Shown one piece after another: positions 1 through 11,317 of a stretch of 64,000 bases of DNA. The position numbers and the translations under genes were made by a program. The notes beneath the pieces were generated by a model. It ran no database searches, had not been told where the DNA came from, and saw nothing but the letters and a program-made list of their open reading frames with translations. Within the stretch, counting starts at the first letter, position 1, and each line of letters opens with the position of its first letter. This stretch comes from Lytechinus variegatus (lineage: Eukaryota > Echinodermata > Echinoidea > Temnopleuroida > Toxopneustidae), in NCBI RefSeq assembly GCF_018143015.1, contig NC_054748.1, positions 5,407,080-5,471,079 on the forward strand, in the 5' to 3' direction.

Positions 1-45
1 GTAGTAGAATTAGAAGTCGTAGTAGTAGTTGTAGTAGTCGTAGTC

Positions 46-88
<43 letters not shown>

Positions 89-95
89 CAGTAGT
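1..95. repeat. GTA/GTC trinucleotide microsatellite
   Basis: Almost pure GTA triplets with scattered GTC/GAA variants. The run resumes as GTAGTAGTA just after position 1524, so the element at 96-1524 was inserted into one longer microsatellite. Confidence 0.95.
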
Positions 96-1524
96 CAGGG
101 GCGGATCCAGCCTTCGCCAATAGGGGGGGAGCGGATTTTTTTTTCCGCCATATATTTTCCCCCATCGGCCGCACGATGATTTTTTGCCGGGATTTTTGGT
201 TTCTTTGGAAGGGTTGACCTAATAGTCACTTCTTTAGCTTTATTCTTATGAATAAACATAAATATGATAATCATTATTCATACAATGTGAGTGTGGAGCG
301 CGAACAATTTTTTTTGTTAATCTTATGTATTTTTTCCTAAAATTTTTGAAAATTCTGGGCGGTGTTTGTTGAAAAAGATGTGTATGCAAATGGATAACTT
401 CCACGAACGTGAAGCGCGAGCAGAAATGAACTGATGGAAAAAGTACTGCTGAAGACTGCTTGCAGTGAGCCATGAGGACGTAACATATTTTCAAAAAATG
501 CGAGCGCGAAGCGCGAGCTGAAATTTTTTGACATTTTAAGCTCGTGCGTATTTCATAATTATATAAGCACTTTGTAGGAAAATTGTGAGGTGGATAAAGA
601 GCTGATATTTTTAATTATTATTACTTTGAATTTTAATATAGGACCGGGACATCCTTAGACACGCATATGAAAATGATAACTATCTTGTCTTTCCTCTTGC
701 TAAGTGCGAGATGAAACAAAATGTACACTTTTATTATTAAATTAATATCTTATTCATTAATGCCTAATGAGGGCGCGAAATCTGATAATAATATGGCCTG
801 AAAACTGGACATCTCAAGCACTTTTGTAATTATGAATAGGATGCATCAAGTTAATATGTTTTAATCATTAATGCGAGTGCAAATCGCTACCCAAGATTTT
901 TGATAAACTGTCATGAAAAGGGGATTTTAAGTAGTCTGTTGTATAATCAATATTGAGACATACACAACTCGCCAATCAAGATGCGAGCGTGTAGCGCTAG
1001 CTGATACGTTTTGACAATCAGAACTGAAAATTGATATTTTGAAATACTTTATGGAATATACGAAAATAATAGGCAACTGATAAATCAAAATTTGTGAGCG
1101 CGTAGCACGAGCGAAATAATGTTAATATTCAGCAGTTCAGACCATAAAACTGACATTTTACAGAGCACTTTTTAAAATCAATTTGTAAATCACACAATAT
1201 AATGAAAGTTCGATTTCCGAGGTGAAATATGTTTTCTACATTGACTTCTAAACTTGATATTAAAACTCCATATTGAGCAAGATATGAAAATCACCTAATG
1301 CGAGCGCGAAGCGCGTGTGAAAATTTAATATTGTGACATGAAAGATTCTTTTTATTTTTCAAGTCTTTCCCTTATTTCCCTTTTCTTATTTTATTCATTC
1401 GTCTCCTCCTCTTCTTTTTTTGGTCCTCTTTATTTCCCCTTTTTTTATTCTTTATATCCTTTTTTCTGTTTTTTGCTCCGCCCATAGGGGGGGGGGGCAT
1501 CGGGCCCCCCTGGATCTGCCTATG
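96..1524. mobile_element. Non-autonomous hAT-like element, 1.4 kb
   Basis: It starts CAGGGGCGGATCCAG and ends CTGGATCTGCCTATG, an imperfect inverted terminal repeat of about 15 bp. The flanking octamers GCAGTAGT and GTAGTAGT look like an 8 bp target duplication in the microsatellite, as expected for hAT. The interior has no coding capacity. It consists of diverged units of roughly 100-110 bp, several carrying a form of GAGCGCGAAGCGCGAG (clearest near 502 and 1302). G-runs lie just inside both ends. Related elements are at 48734-50485 and, as fragments, at 22190-22800 and inside 55459-56799. Confidence 0.75.
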
Positions 1525-1955
1525 GTAGTAGTACCAGTTATATCATCATTGTTATTATAATTATTATTATTACTATCATCATTTAAGTCGTTAACATTAT
1601 TCGGCATTTTTGTTTTGTTTTTGTTTCATTTTGTCTCATTTGTTTCATTCATCACTTTAGTTTATCCAATCAATTTTTGAAACCGACACTCCAAATAAAT
1701 GGATGAATACTTTGTAAAACCAGACAACGTTATATAAACAGTCCTGTATGTTAAAGTTATGTCTCTGAAATCCAGATGAAAAAAATGGTAGATGATGTAA
1801 ATGATAATAAAAAAATGACCCTAAAAGGGAAAGAAAATAAATTAATAGAAGCGCTGATTTCATCTACAGCATAGAGAAAAGACGTAGACAAAATCACGAA
1901 GAAAAAAGTATCGAAATTATTTAGATGTTAACATAATAAGAGAACGGAAAAGGAG

Positions 1956-2271
1956 CATTGGCGGCGGAAGCCAATAAATTTAGGGGGTGTCCACCTGAAA
2001 TTTTGGGATGGACACATGTAAAAAATAGGACAAACGCCCCAAAAATTTTTGAGAAGCAAAAAAAAAAAAAAAAAAAAGGTCATCAACCTAAATTTTAGGG
2101 GGAACAACACACGTGTCAAGGGGGTCCACGTGAATTTAGGGGGGGGGGGACGCAGGAAAAAAAATTGACAAGCCAAAAAAAAAAAAAAAAAAGGTTATGA
2201 AAACAAAATTTAGGGGTGGAACGTCCCCCCACCTAAAATTTAGGGGGAGACACGTCCCCCCGCCGCCTATG
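1956..2271. mobile_element. 316 bp hAT-like MITE inside D1
   Basis: Termini CATTGGCGGCGG and CCGCCGCCTATG form a short inverted repeat. Both sides carry the octamer AAAAGGAG (1948-1955 and 2272-2279), an 8 bp target duplication. The paralogous position in D2 (about 12697-12710) has no insertion, which confirms the boundaries. The interior repeats 'AATTTAGGGGG' motifs and A-runs and encodes nothing. Confidence 0.85.
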
Positions 2272-3304
2272 AAAAGGAGAGAGGGGGGATTCAAGAGGAA
2301 CGATATGAGAAATTGAAAGTAAAAAGAGCTGTGAGAAAAGTACAGAGGAAAAGAACTAGGAAGAATATCTTATTTATTTGAATGTGCTCTGTGTCTATTA
2401 GTTTGTGGGATGAGTGTGTGCGTTTCTATGCAAAATATAATCAGAACATTTCGATTAAAAAAAATCTTTAAATTTGCAACAGCTCACTGCGGATGCGGCG
2501 CCACTGTATTTGGTTCGTCAGTCTAATTGTTGTAACATTTTTTGTTTTCACCTTGGTTTTGTAGATTTCTTCAGAGACGATGGCATGATTTCGTTAGACG
2601 ATGAAGTGAAAGAGGGGATGGGGTGTCCAATTTCGTATTATATTATGAAAAGCATTTTTGCAAACTATCCCCATTCTAATAATGCTCCGGCAGAAGCTGA
2701 AATTGATATTAAAAAAGGAATCTATTAATGAATAGCTGAACGAATGAATAAATAAACAAACAAAATGAACAATTATATTTATTAATTGATTACACCCTCG
2801 TTGCAAAAACAAAAACAAACACACCCACCCCCCCCCCTCCAAGAAAAAAAGGGGGACCTGAGCGAGAAAATAAAAAGGTATAGGAGAACGTAAGACGAGC
2901 GAGAGCAGACAAGGAACGATTCAAAGAAACGTCAGAGCTTCCGCAATTAAAATCCCCCCCCCCCTCCGTTCACAGGCAGAGAATTAACGTGAGAAGAGCA
3001 GGCCGGAGCGGGCAAGGAACAGTAACCTGGATTTTTTTTTACTCTGCCCCCCCCCCCCCCCTCGGTAACAGGCAGAGGACGTATTAAGATGAGCGAGAAC
3101 AGATAAGGAACAATTCAAAGGAACGTCGGACCTTCCGCTCTTCTTGCGGGGGGGAGTAGGTACACTCCCCTCCCTGCACCCCCCCCCCCCCCGGAACGCG
3201 CTTCCCGCGCTCACTACCGCCACCTAAACTGAAATCCTAGTTATGGCACTAATTCTAGACGGAATTACTGCGAAAATATTGGCTCTGCCTCCCCCCCCCC
3301 CCCC

Positions 3305-3370
3305 CTCTGATAACAGGCACCTGTTACGCCGCTGCAACGAGGCGCCTTAAACCACTCGACAGCGGCAACC
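3305..3370 (-). repeat. tRNA-derived segment, tRNA-Leu/Ser-like
   Basis: Read on the minus strand it contains GTCGAGTGGTTTAAG, a box A-like tRNA segment, followed by CGCCTCGTTGCAGCGGCG. The same segment recurs at 11055-11117 (plus) and 13797-13840 (minus). No full cloverleaf with a 3' acceptor arm can be drawn, so it is a SINE or element-borne tRNA relic and not a working tRNA gene. Confidence 0.55.
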
Positions 3371-3612
3371 GATGAAGGCCGTCGTCAACATCAAGCAGGT
3401 CGCTCATGACGACGGTCTCCTGCGTTCTGAAATTGAGTTGAATAATATTTTTCATATGTTTTTTTTTTTTTTATATATTCAGAAAGAGATTGTTAATGAT
3501 ACGTGTGTCTAAAATGTATATATATGTAAAATCTATGTAATAATTGATTTTGTTGTATTTTGTTGAACATGTTGAACGCAGAAATAAATTTCAAGCAAAC
3601 AAACAACAAAAT

Positions 3613-3722
3613 AGGTCTCGCGGGCCTTCGGTCTCGTGGGTCCTCGGTCTAGCGGGCCTTCGGTCTCGCGGGCCCTCGGTCTCGCGGACCCTCGGTCTCG
3701 CGGAACTTCGGTCTTGCGGGCT
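3613..3722. repeat. 16 bp minisatellite GGTCTCGCGGGCCCTC
   Basis: About six and a half units with one to three substitutions each. Inverted copies occur at 9965-10060 and 10995-11042, and a short direct copy at 13858-13905. The array always sits near the tRNA-derived segment, so the two belong to one repeat family. The AT-rich stretch just before it (3430-3612) ends in AAATAAATTTCAAGC plus A-rich sequence and resembles a retroelement 3' tail. Confidence 0.85.
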
Positions 3723-3779
3723 GTCACCTTTCCCCCTCTTTCGTCTTAACTGCATGTTCAGTTATCCTAGTATTTAGAA

Positions 3780-4860
3780 TTACACAATGTTATTTACATA
3801 CGATACACGGTAAGTGGTAAATGCTTACCCTAGAGCACAATGGCCCGATTTAAATCCATATGGAACAAGTTCTGAATATTCATTTGAAGTAACTGATATG
3901 CGATAAACAGGTACAGGGTTGTCTTCTTAACCTTTACCTCCCATGCATACATGAGAGACAAGTTGCAGGGAAGTCATTCCTCAGGAAGAAAACATTTGAT
4001 AATCATGCTCTGTTGCTGAATTGCCAGTTAAAACATCGGTCTTCTAGCTAAAAAGTTTGAAATAGTGCTCAGTAATTTTAGAAAGACCATTACATTTGTT
4101 ATATTAGTTAAGAAAGATGAAAAGTATAAATCATTATTTCACCTAAATTGATCTACTTCTTCTGCATCAGACTCTATAGATTAAGATCTTATTTGAGCAG
4201 TAAGTTTTGAGTGGAAAATTGACACAAGATGGTATCAAAGCCTGATAGGGAATTTACTGTGCGAAGCTGGCATTTTCCTCGTAATGTCAATACCTTTCCT
4301 TTATTGTCAATATATTTTTCTTCAATGTGCAAAAAAACGTGTAAACACAAAATGAGAACACTGGTAGAGCAGAAATATCAGTGTCAGGGAAATATTATAT
4401 GTGCTTCTATACTGCCATTACATCTTCCGAAGATAGCTGATGGTACACTGAACAGGACATTTTTGCCTACTCGTACTTATTCACGACAGAGTGGTTATTC
4501 CCAAGGAATTAAAAGACTTTCCTTGTCGATACAAGTCAGCGTCACATTGTTCTATAACTTTTAAGGATTAATGCAGTTGCTGGTCGGCCGACGAATCATA
4601 CATTTCATAGTTCATACTGCAAGTGTGAATCGACGCGAGACAGCTCTGGCAGAGGCATGTAGTTGAGATTATTGGTGAAGGGGAATCTTATGAGCATCTG
4701 GTCGAAGAGCTATGGTGCAGAGGGCAGTTGTGAGAGGAATATAACAGGACATCGTGTAAAATGTTAAATTGGTGTAGATTATTTGCAGTCACATGATATT
4801 TTTGGATACAAAATTATATATTAAACATTTTGTTTAAAGTGACTGTATAACTCGCGCGAT
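3780..4860. other. Unassigned AT-rich DNA
   Basis: No gene, inverted repeat or tandem array could be supported. An open frame of 111 codons (4229-4564) has no recognisable domain and no good flanking splice signals, so it is left uncalled. Confidence 0.5.
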
Positions 4861-5830
4861 CATCAACCTTTCAAGCGTGTAAATTGTCTAAAGGTCACCC
4901 CACAAGTGCTTCATTTTTTTCTAACATTTAAACCTACATTCCATTTTCCATAAGCTTTAATCTAATACCAAACATGATATGTTTATTTTGTACACTAGAT
5001 AAGTCATAATTAAGAGATTGAGCTACATGTAAGTGGAAAAGAATGGTGTGGTTTATACTGTCAGGAAAGGACGTTGCGTAAGGTTGCCAAAACGGCCTTC
5101 TTCATATTCTTAATCTGCACATCTTCCACATGACTTTCAGCCCCAAATAGACCTACATTCATAATGCCCAACTTGTTTGTATTCCAAACACGATATAATC
5201 CTCATTATATGTTGAGTTACTTACATTTGTGACCCAATTTGACCTTGTATGACCGTAAATGACCTTTAATAGCCCTGGACACATTTTAAAGGCGCAGTGA
5301 TTCATAATTGTGTGTATTTTTATGCATTTTATTTAATGTGATTTCAAACATGATATGTTTCTTCCACTAATTTAATAGAAACTTCCAATTTAAGAGGAAT
5401 GTAATTGAAAGTTTGTGTGGCTTATGACGTCAGAAAAAAATTCCCCTTAAGATGCCAAAGTAGCATCCAACGGAATTTAGTATGCACACTCTCAATCTTA
5501 TGCTTTGCAAAAAAATGCATATTATACTTCACTTGTTTGTATTTAAAGCATATTATGTTCCGCATTATATGTCTCACTTACAATTGTTAGGCAATTTGAC
5601 AGACCTTAAATAGCATTTAACTAAATGCGCAGTTATCCATATATTTGCATTTGACCTTTCATTAGCTTTCGTTTGATACCAAAAATGACATAGGAATTCC
5701 GTAAGAAATGAAAATTATATTTGAGAGGTATGTGAAAAAGTAGGCATGGGCTATGACGTCAAAGAAAAGAAAAGGTGCCCAGGTGGCACCCGTCGGTATC
5801 TTAAAATAAAAAAATGCAGTCATACCCAAC
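4860..5830 (+). repeat. Three tandem ~370 bp repeats with TGACGTCA
   Basis: Three diverged copies begin near 4910, 5310 and 5645. Each carries 'AAGCTTTAATxTGATACCAAACATGATATG'-like sequence followed by a '(C/G)TTATGACGTCA' segment and a 'GCCCAGGTGGCAC'-like segment. TGACGTCA is intact at 5425-5432 and 5754-5761 and degenerate in the first copy. A fourth dispersed copy is at 16500-16720 with TGACGTCA at 16654-16661. Confidence 0.7.
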
Positions 5831-5906
5831 TTGACGGTTATGTTGGGGCTCTACTTACCTCAAGGACAGTCAATATTTTGTAATCATTCCACATATATTT
5901 CAACAG

Positions 5907-6062
5907 GTACAAAGCACATTGCTAGTTGAGCCATCGACCATGTCGACAGACTTGCTAGATGCAATTTGCCATCGAACGAGTGTTTGTAAGTTATTTGTGA
6001 TTGGACGGGAGAAAGCTGACTTGTGTTTTCCAGACCTTCATGGCAAAGAGGTAGATTCCAAG
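5907..6062 (+). CDS. Possible internal LRR-type exon of an NLR-like gene
   Basis: A 156 nt open segment lies between an acceptor (TTTCAACAG) and a donor (AAGGTAGGTG) and is phase 0 at both ends, like the type A and B exons further downstream. It encodes 52 residues starting VQSTLLVEPSTMSTDLLDAI and containing CKLFVIGREKADLC. The 'PSTM...DLLDAIC' pattern resembles LRR segments of large echinoderm NLR genes as I know them, but the match is short. No neighbouring exon was found, and the next candidate exons are 17 kb away across many mobile elements. It may be an orphan exon or belong to a broken gene. Confidence 0.45.
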
Positions 6063-6614
6063 GTAGGTGAACTGCCCCTCAATACCGGATAGGCAATTGC
6101 CATGGTTAAGGGCGACATGGGAAAATAATACTCGTTTACCCTGATCCCATGTACCCTACCCTGAGGATGATTTCCCTTTTTCGGGGGGGGGGGGGCTTAT
6201 CAGAAAATCTCAACCATGACTAGATTACTAGGTTATGATTACAATGATTACAGTGCCTAGAGAGAACTCCGATATGTTTATGTTTTATACGATATCTTCT
6301 TTTGCTTTTAATTTGCATAGGGCCTAGCTATGGTTGATTTTGTTTTTATTTTTGAGAATGTGCAGAGGCGGGTTTCAAAAGTCTCGGACCGCCCCCGCCC
6401 CCTTTCAAGTTTGATGAAGTTGCAATTCTCCGTTTGGGTTAGTGATTAACAGGGGTTGACTCATTATCCGTAACCTCCGTAATTGAATTAATTTTACATT
6501 GCAATGACGTTTCAACATGTTCAAGGGGGAAGGGACCGAAAACGAGGTTCTCATAAAGACTTATTACATGTATACATTTAAAGAAATATTATAAGATTGA
6601 AAGAAAGATTATTA

Positions 6615-6838
6615 GATTGAAAATCACCTACTATTAGATATTGAAAAGACACACATCACTAATTTTGCAAAGTTAAGAATAAGCAATAGTAGACTTATGA
6701 TAGAACACGGTAGATATAATAGGATTGCTGTAAACGATAGAATATGCCCTGTTTGCTCGTCATTTGTAGAGGGTGAATACCATTTATTCCGGCAGACATA
6801 CCCTGATTTGAGGGGTAAGGTTGCATTTGGAATGTCAT
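6615..6838 (+). pseudogene. Non-LTR retrotransposon ORF2 C-terminal remnant
   Basis: One frame is open from about 6617 to a stop at 6838. It reads ENHLLLDIEK, then LRISNSRLMIEHGRYNRI, then DRICPVC and EGEYHLF. The pattern 'LR(I)...R..IE.GRYNRI....R.CP.C....E.E.H.L...C..Y.DLR' is the cysteine/histidine tail that follows the reverse transcriptase in many LINE ORF2 proteins. Here the final cysteine is replaced (residues RQTYPDLR) and the upstream reverse transcriptase is absent. Its 3' end runs into the left arm of the large inverted repeat, so it may be material captured by that element. Confidence 0.7.
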
Positions 6839-7600
6839 AGTTTTTTTTAACTGATTTTGACTGGTGAGACCTTCTATTTGAAGAATCTACATGCTGGAGC
6901 TCTGTCAGCATTGATCAATTTGAGATATACGCGAAAATCCAAAATGGCCGCCGGCAGCCATCTTGGATTTTCTGTTTACTCACTTTAGCATAATAAGATG
7001 CTTAAAAACTTGGGAGTTAAAGGTTTTAGGGGGCGGAGAATCCAAATTTGACGTTATTTTGAGGAAAAAACATGCATTGATGTCAAAATATACAGATAGC
7101 GGCCATTTTTCAAGATGGCCGCCATTTTCAAAACATGGAATATACTGGTTTTAGGGGATGGAGAGTCCAAATCTGAGGTTTATTTGGGGATATTATCATG
7201 CTTCAATGTCGAAATATACAAATACCGTCCATTTTCCAAGATGGCCGCCATATACGTACATGCATTATATTGTTTGTTTCCTGCATAGGGTTCCTATGGA
7301 ATTTTCAAATCATGGAATATACTGGTTTTAGGGGATGGAGAGTCCAAATCTGAGGTTTTTTTGGGGGGGGATATAACCATGCTTCGAAGTCGAAATATAC
7401 AAGTAGCGGCCATTTTCCAAGATGGCCGCCATAACATGCATTATATTGTTTATTCCTGTATAGGGTACCTAGAATTTTCAGAACATGGAATATACTGATT
7501 TTAGGGGATGGAGAGTCCAAATCTAAGGTTTGTTTGGAGATATGACCATGCTTTGATGTCGAAACATACTTGTAAATATTCCTCATCGCCATTCTGGGCA
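6768..7600. repeat. Left arm of a long inverted repeat
   Basis: Reverse-complementary to 9060-9885. Shared landmarks include 'GTCATAGTTTTTTTTAACTG', 'CATGCTGGAGCTCTGTCAGC', 'AAGATGGCCGCC' and 'TTTTAGGGGATGGAGAGTCC'. Inside the arm a unit of roughly 190-230 bp is repeated, each with AAGATGGCCGCCAT followed by ATGGAATATACTGGTTTTAG. This is a foldback-type element or two inverted insertions. Open frames across it are repeat-derived. Confidence 0.8.
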
Positions 7601-7604
7601 AGGA

Positions 7605-9055
7605 GATTTTTTTACCTAACTGCTCCCGATGTGTAATTATGATTCAGCCACAAAATTACTAGCAGGGACCCGACCTTTGCAGGCCATATGGTGGAAACTT
7701 GGCTCAACATTCTCCTTTTCCCACTTTAATATCCAATTTAGCTAAAGAAGCGCTAATGTTCTGTCAGGAGGCCCCACTTTGAGATCTGTTGACCACCGGC
7801 CTTTTGACATTGCACCACTCTTTTCCATGGCATGCCAACCTCATACTTTTTTTTCCTAGATAACACTCTGTAGGTCTCATCTTGATGCAGGTGTCACCTT
7901 AGGTTGTCTGTCTTATTGCTGGCCATTCAGCAGCGGGGTCGATATCCCAGGACTTCAGATTTTCCACCGGCTGTGAGACATCATGTTAGGGGCTGTGTGG
8001 TGCTTGCTTGCTCTGTCTGTGCTCATTACATATTTCCTCAATAAACAAAGAAGTTAGAGAGGTAAAGATATCTTGCCTACATAAAGGAATCAGTTGAGTG
8101 CTAGATATGGTAAGCCGTTGTGATTAAGCTACTGTCTGGTAAAGAGCTACAGGAGAAGGCTTCATACTCTTCATAGTGCAATACAGCCTGATGGTACCAA
8201 GTAATTGACTAGATAATACAGTTTGGGCATTTATCATTATTGGTGTTGAAAGTCCTAAGAAATAATTCAGGGCTGCAGTCCATAGGAATCATTGTTGCTG
8301 ACATGATGATAAAATACATGAACTGATTAGACTAGAGCTTTCAATTGGATCATTGCTAGTGGCCAAATCAGAGATGTTTTCAGTGGTCCCGTAAATGGAG
8401 ATGAATATCGAAACATGATTTTTCCTTTTTTATATTCTCAAATGAAGACAGTCAGTTGTTTCAAACATTTTCTTTCAGCATACAATTCTAATCCTGTTTC
8501 GACAACAGTGTCAGTGCAATGTATATGTAATATTTAACTGTAAAGTTGCAGTGATATGCAAAATAATCAAGCATTTGAAACTAAATTTATTTTACGGCAA
8601 ATTTGGCAATGTGTTAATCACTTCAGGAGATTAAAGGATTGTTTTGTCAAGGTCAAGCCATTACTTCAGAAGAAGATAAACATCCCATCCCTTTCCCCAT
8701 ATACTTTAGGTTACTCTAAGATATCTTATGGAGTAATTATATTATATTGCATCATCACAGTGATACATGTAAAAACCATACAACCATCAAAATAGTCATT
8801 CAAGAGATATAATTTGGAAATGATTCAGATGATTAATATGCCTCATCATACACATACATGTAGCGATAAGAACTAAGATATCGTACTTTTTGCACTTAAT
8901 CTTGATATTTCAATTACTACCTCATTCAATTGAAGTCTAAATATTGTTCATTATCCAAATCCTTCCACCTTGTCCAAAAAGAAAAAAGAAAATGACTGAT
9001 AAATAAGGTATCTGCTTTTATATAATAACGGTAGGCCTACTGTAATACTTGTTCT
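7605..9055. other. Spacer between inverted-repeat arms
   Basis: About 1.4 kb with no recognisable coding domain. The part at 7850-8050 looks like transcript-end sequence, with a GC-richer stretch then CTCAATAAACAAAG, but I cannot tie it to any exon. Confidence 0.4.
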
Positions 9056-9059
9056 ATGG

Positions 9060-9885
9060 TGGCCATCTTCTTCATCTATTTGTATATTTTGACACTAACG
9101 CATGGTCCTATCCTCAAAATAACCACAGATTTTTACTCTCTGGTCCCTAAAACCATTGTATTCCATGTTTTGAAAATTCTAGGTTCGTAAGTAAACAAAA
9201 TAGTGCATATTCCAAGGCGGCAATCTTGGACAATGGCCGCTATTTATATTTTGAGAGCAAAACATGATCACATTCCTTAAACACCATCAGGTTTAGATTT
9301 TCCATCCCCCCGAAATCTTCATATTCCAAGGCTTGAAAATTGCACATAAGCGAAAGTAAGTGAACAATATAATGCTTGTTCTACATGTATGGCAGCCATC
9401 TTGGAAAATGGCCGCTATTTGTATGTTTCCACACCAAAGCATATGGTCATATCCCCAAACAAACCTCAGATTTGGACTCTCCATCCCCTAAAACCAGTAT
9501 ATTCCACTGTTTTGAGAATTCTAGGTACCCTATACAGGAAATAAACGATATAATGCATGTTATATGGCGGCCATCTTGGAAAATGGCCGCTATCTGTATA
9601 TTTTGACATCAATGCATGTTTTTTTCCCCAAAAAACTTCAGATTTTGATTCTCCGCCCCCTAAAACCTGTAAATCCCAAGTTTCTAAACTTCTAGATATG
9701 TTAAAGTGAGTAAACAGAAAATCCAAGATGGCTGCCGGCGGCCATTTTGGAGTTTCGTGTATATCTCACATTGCTCAATGCTGACAGAGCTCCAGCATGT
9801 AGATTCTTCAAATAGAAGGTCTCACCAGTCAAAATCAGTTAAAAAAACTATGACATTCAAATGCAACCTTACCCCCCTTGGCTGC
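9060..9885. repeat. Right arm of the long inverted repeat
   Basis: Reverse complement of 6768-7600 with moderate divergence. It contains the same internal units, including GGCCATCTTGGAAAATGGCC-type segments near 9400 and 9570. It ends with CTATGACATTCAAATGCAACC followed by CCTTGGCTGCCGG. Confidence 0.8.
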
Positions 9886-9964
9886 CGGACTATTTCACTG
9901 TACACTGTAAGGCCCTTGAAGAACCCCAAAATAAATTAAAGGAAGTACCACCGGATTGGGGTCC

Positions 9965-10060
9965 GACCACTTGACCGAAGGTCCGCAAGGCTGAGGTCCA
10001 CGAGACCGAGGGTCCGCGAGGCCGAGGGTCCGCGAGACCAAGGGTCCTTGAGGCCGAGGG
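9965..10060. repeat. Inverted copy of the 16 bp GC-rich minisatellite
   Basis: Units of the form GAGGGTCCGCGAGACC, the reverse complement of the array at 3613-3722. A shorter copy lies at 10995-11042, next to the tRNA-like segment at 11055-11117. Confidence 0.85.
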
Positions 10061-10062
10061 TA

Positions 10063-10990
10063 TACGCAAGCATATCAATTTGTTGTGTACAAAAAACGCT
10101 CCTCTTACGCGCCGCTGTCTTCGCATCGCGCAGGCAGTCTACGTGTATAGTGGCGGGCTGCTACATTGCGGTGCAGGGGTGTTCAACTTACATATCGTGA
10201 GCGCACTCAGCTGCTTGTTTTCACTTCTCCTTTTTCTCATTTTCTTGTCATTTTTCCTCGCATTACTTGTTTTCATAAATTTCCCTCTCACTTTCCTTGT
10301 TTTCTCACTCCCTTCAGTTTTGTAACTCTTCTTGATCACTTGCATTCATTGGCACACCCCTCGGTCAAAAATGGTACGGTCCTATCCAACATACACTCAA
10401 GTCGTCGCTGTACGAATAATGAAAACGTGCAAAATTCTTCACGCGCTGCGTTGCCTAGCTATGCGTGTGTACTGTGTACTATACTGTGTACACACAATGC
10501 CATCGGCTGAACCCGCCAAACTATAGTGACCAATTATTGCAAAAGCTTTTGCAAATGTGAAAAGTGACAGAGGTTTTTTTATCCAATCAAAATCATTCTT
10601 AGGTATTCGCAATCTACAGCATTTTCTGCAAAATGTCTTTTTTTGATAGGGTCTATTGTGACGTATATATTTTTTTACAACAATGTGAAGTCGCACCAAA
10701 CGTTTCGTTTCCCACACTTGCCCATTGGCTTATGTACAAATGGATTTCCAAAATCATCAAGAAGGGTTCCAAAAACCTCAAAAGTGACAGAACTTAATTT
10801 AACTAAAATTAAATGAAAATTATATCATGTTCAAGGTGAGAATCTGCTCTATTCAATTCTGTTTTGATAGATCACCTTGTTGACGCGTTTGGGAGATATC
10901 TTAGCAAATCCCTCAAAAAACGGCGTATTTTCTATTATTCTCCATAGGGAAATAATTTAACACGCTACCCACTGCAAAAAAGGAGCGCAA
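10063..10990. other. Unassigned DNA with one perfect palindrome
   Basis: No coding segment supported. An 18 bp perfect palindrome, TTGCAAAAGCTTTTGCAA, lies at about 10537-10554. The flanks of the region belong to the inverted 16 bp repeat family. Confidence 0.4.
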
Positions 10991-11054
10991 ACAAATTGAT
11001 ATGACCGAGGGTCCACGAGGCCGAGGGTCCGCGAGACCGACTTTTTTCCCGTCA

Positions 11055-11117
11055 TTTGTTGCCGCAGTCGAGTGGTTTAAGACGCCTCGTTGCAGCGGCG
11101 TAACAGGTGCCTGTTAT
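11055..11117 (+). repeat. tRNA-derived segment, plus-strand copy
   Basis: GTCGAGTGGTTTAAGACGCC resembles the box A half of a Leu/Ser tRNA. It is nearly identical to the minus-strand segment at 3305-3370, so the two form a short inverted pair about 7.7 kb apart. Confidence 0.6.
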
Positions 11118-11317
11118 CGGGGGGGGGGAATAATTCCCTGTGCCTGAATAGTTTCAATGGCGTTGCCAGGATTTAATTTTAGTGTATGGGCGTTGGGGAG
11201 TACGCGAATCGTGCGAAACACGTACTGCGCGCACGAAACGTCTCTCGGGGGGGGGGGGTGGTAGGGAGGGGCGAGGTATTTCTGCTACTTACAGAATAAA
11301 CTTACGATGCCTGTTTT

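Larger units (their letters stand above)
1535..3725. repeat. Segmental duplication, copy D1
   Basis: Collinear with 11318-13905 (copy D2). Both hold, in order, an ATT-rich stretch, a block starting near TTCATCACTTTAGTTTA, a block ending in C-tracts with AGGAGAACGTAAGACGAGCG, a tRNA-like segment and 16 bp GGTCTCGCGGGCCCTC repeats. D1 carries a 316 bp insertion (1956-2271) absent from D2 and lacks the 962 bp LTR found in D2. The small open frame near 2474-2728 is not preserved in D2 and I do not call it a gene. Confidence 0.8.

Noticed and set aside
2474..2728. 84-codon frame starting MQQLTADAAPLYLV
   Set aside because: The paralogous stretch in D2 (12907-13135) has indels that break the frame, so no purifying selection is visible.
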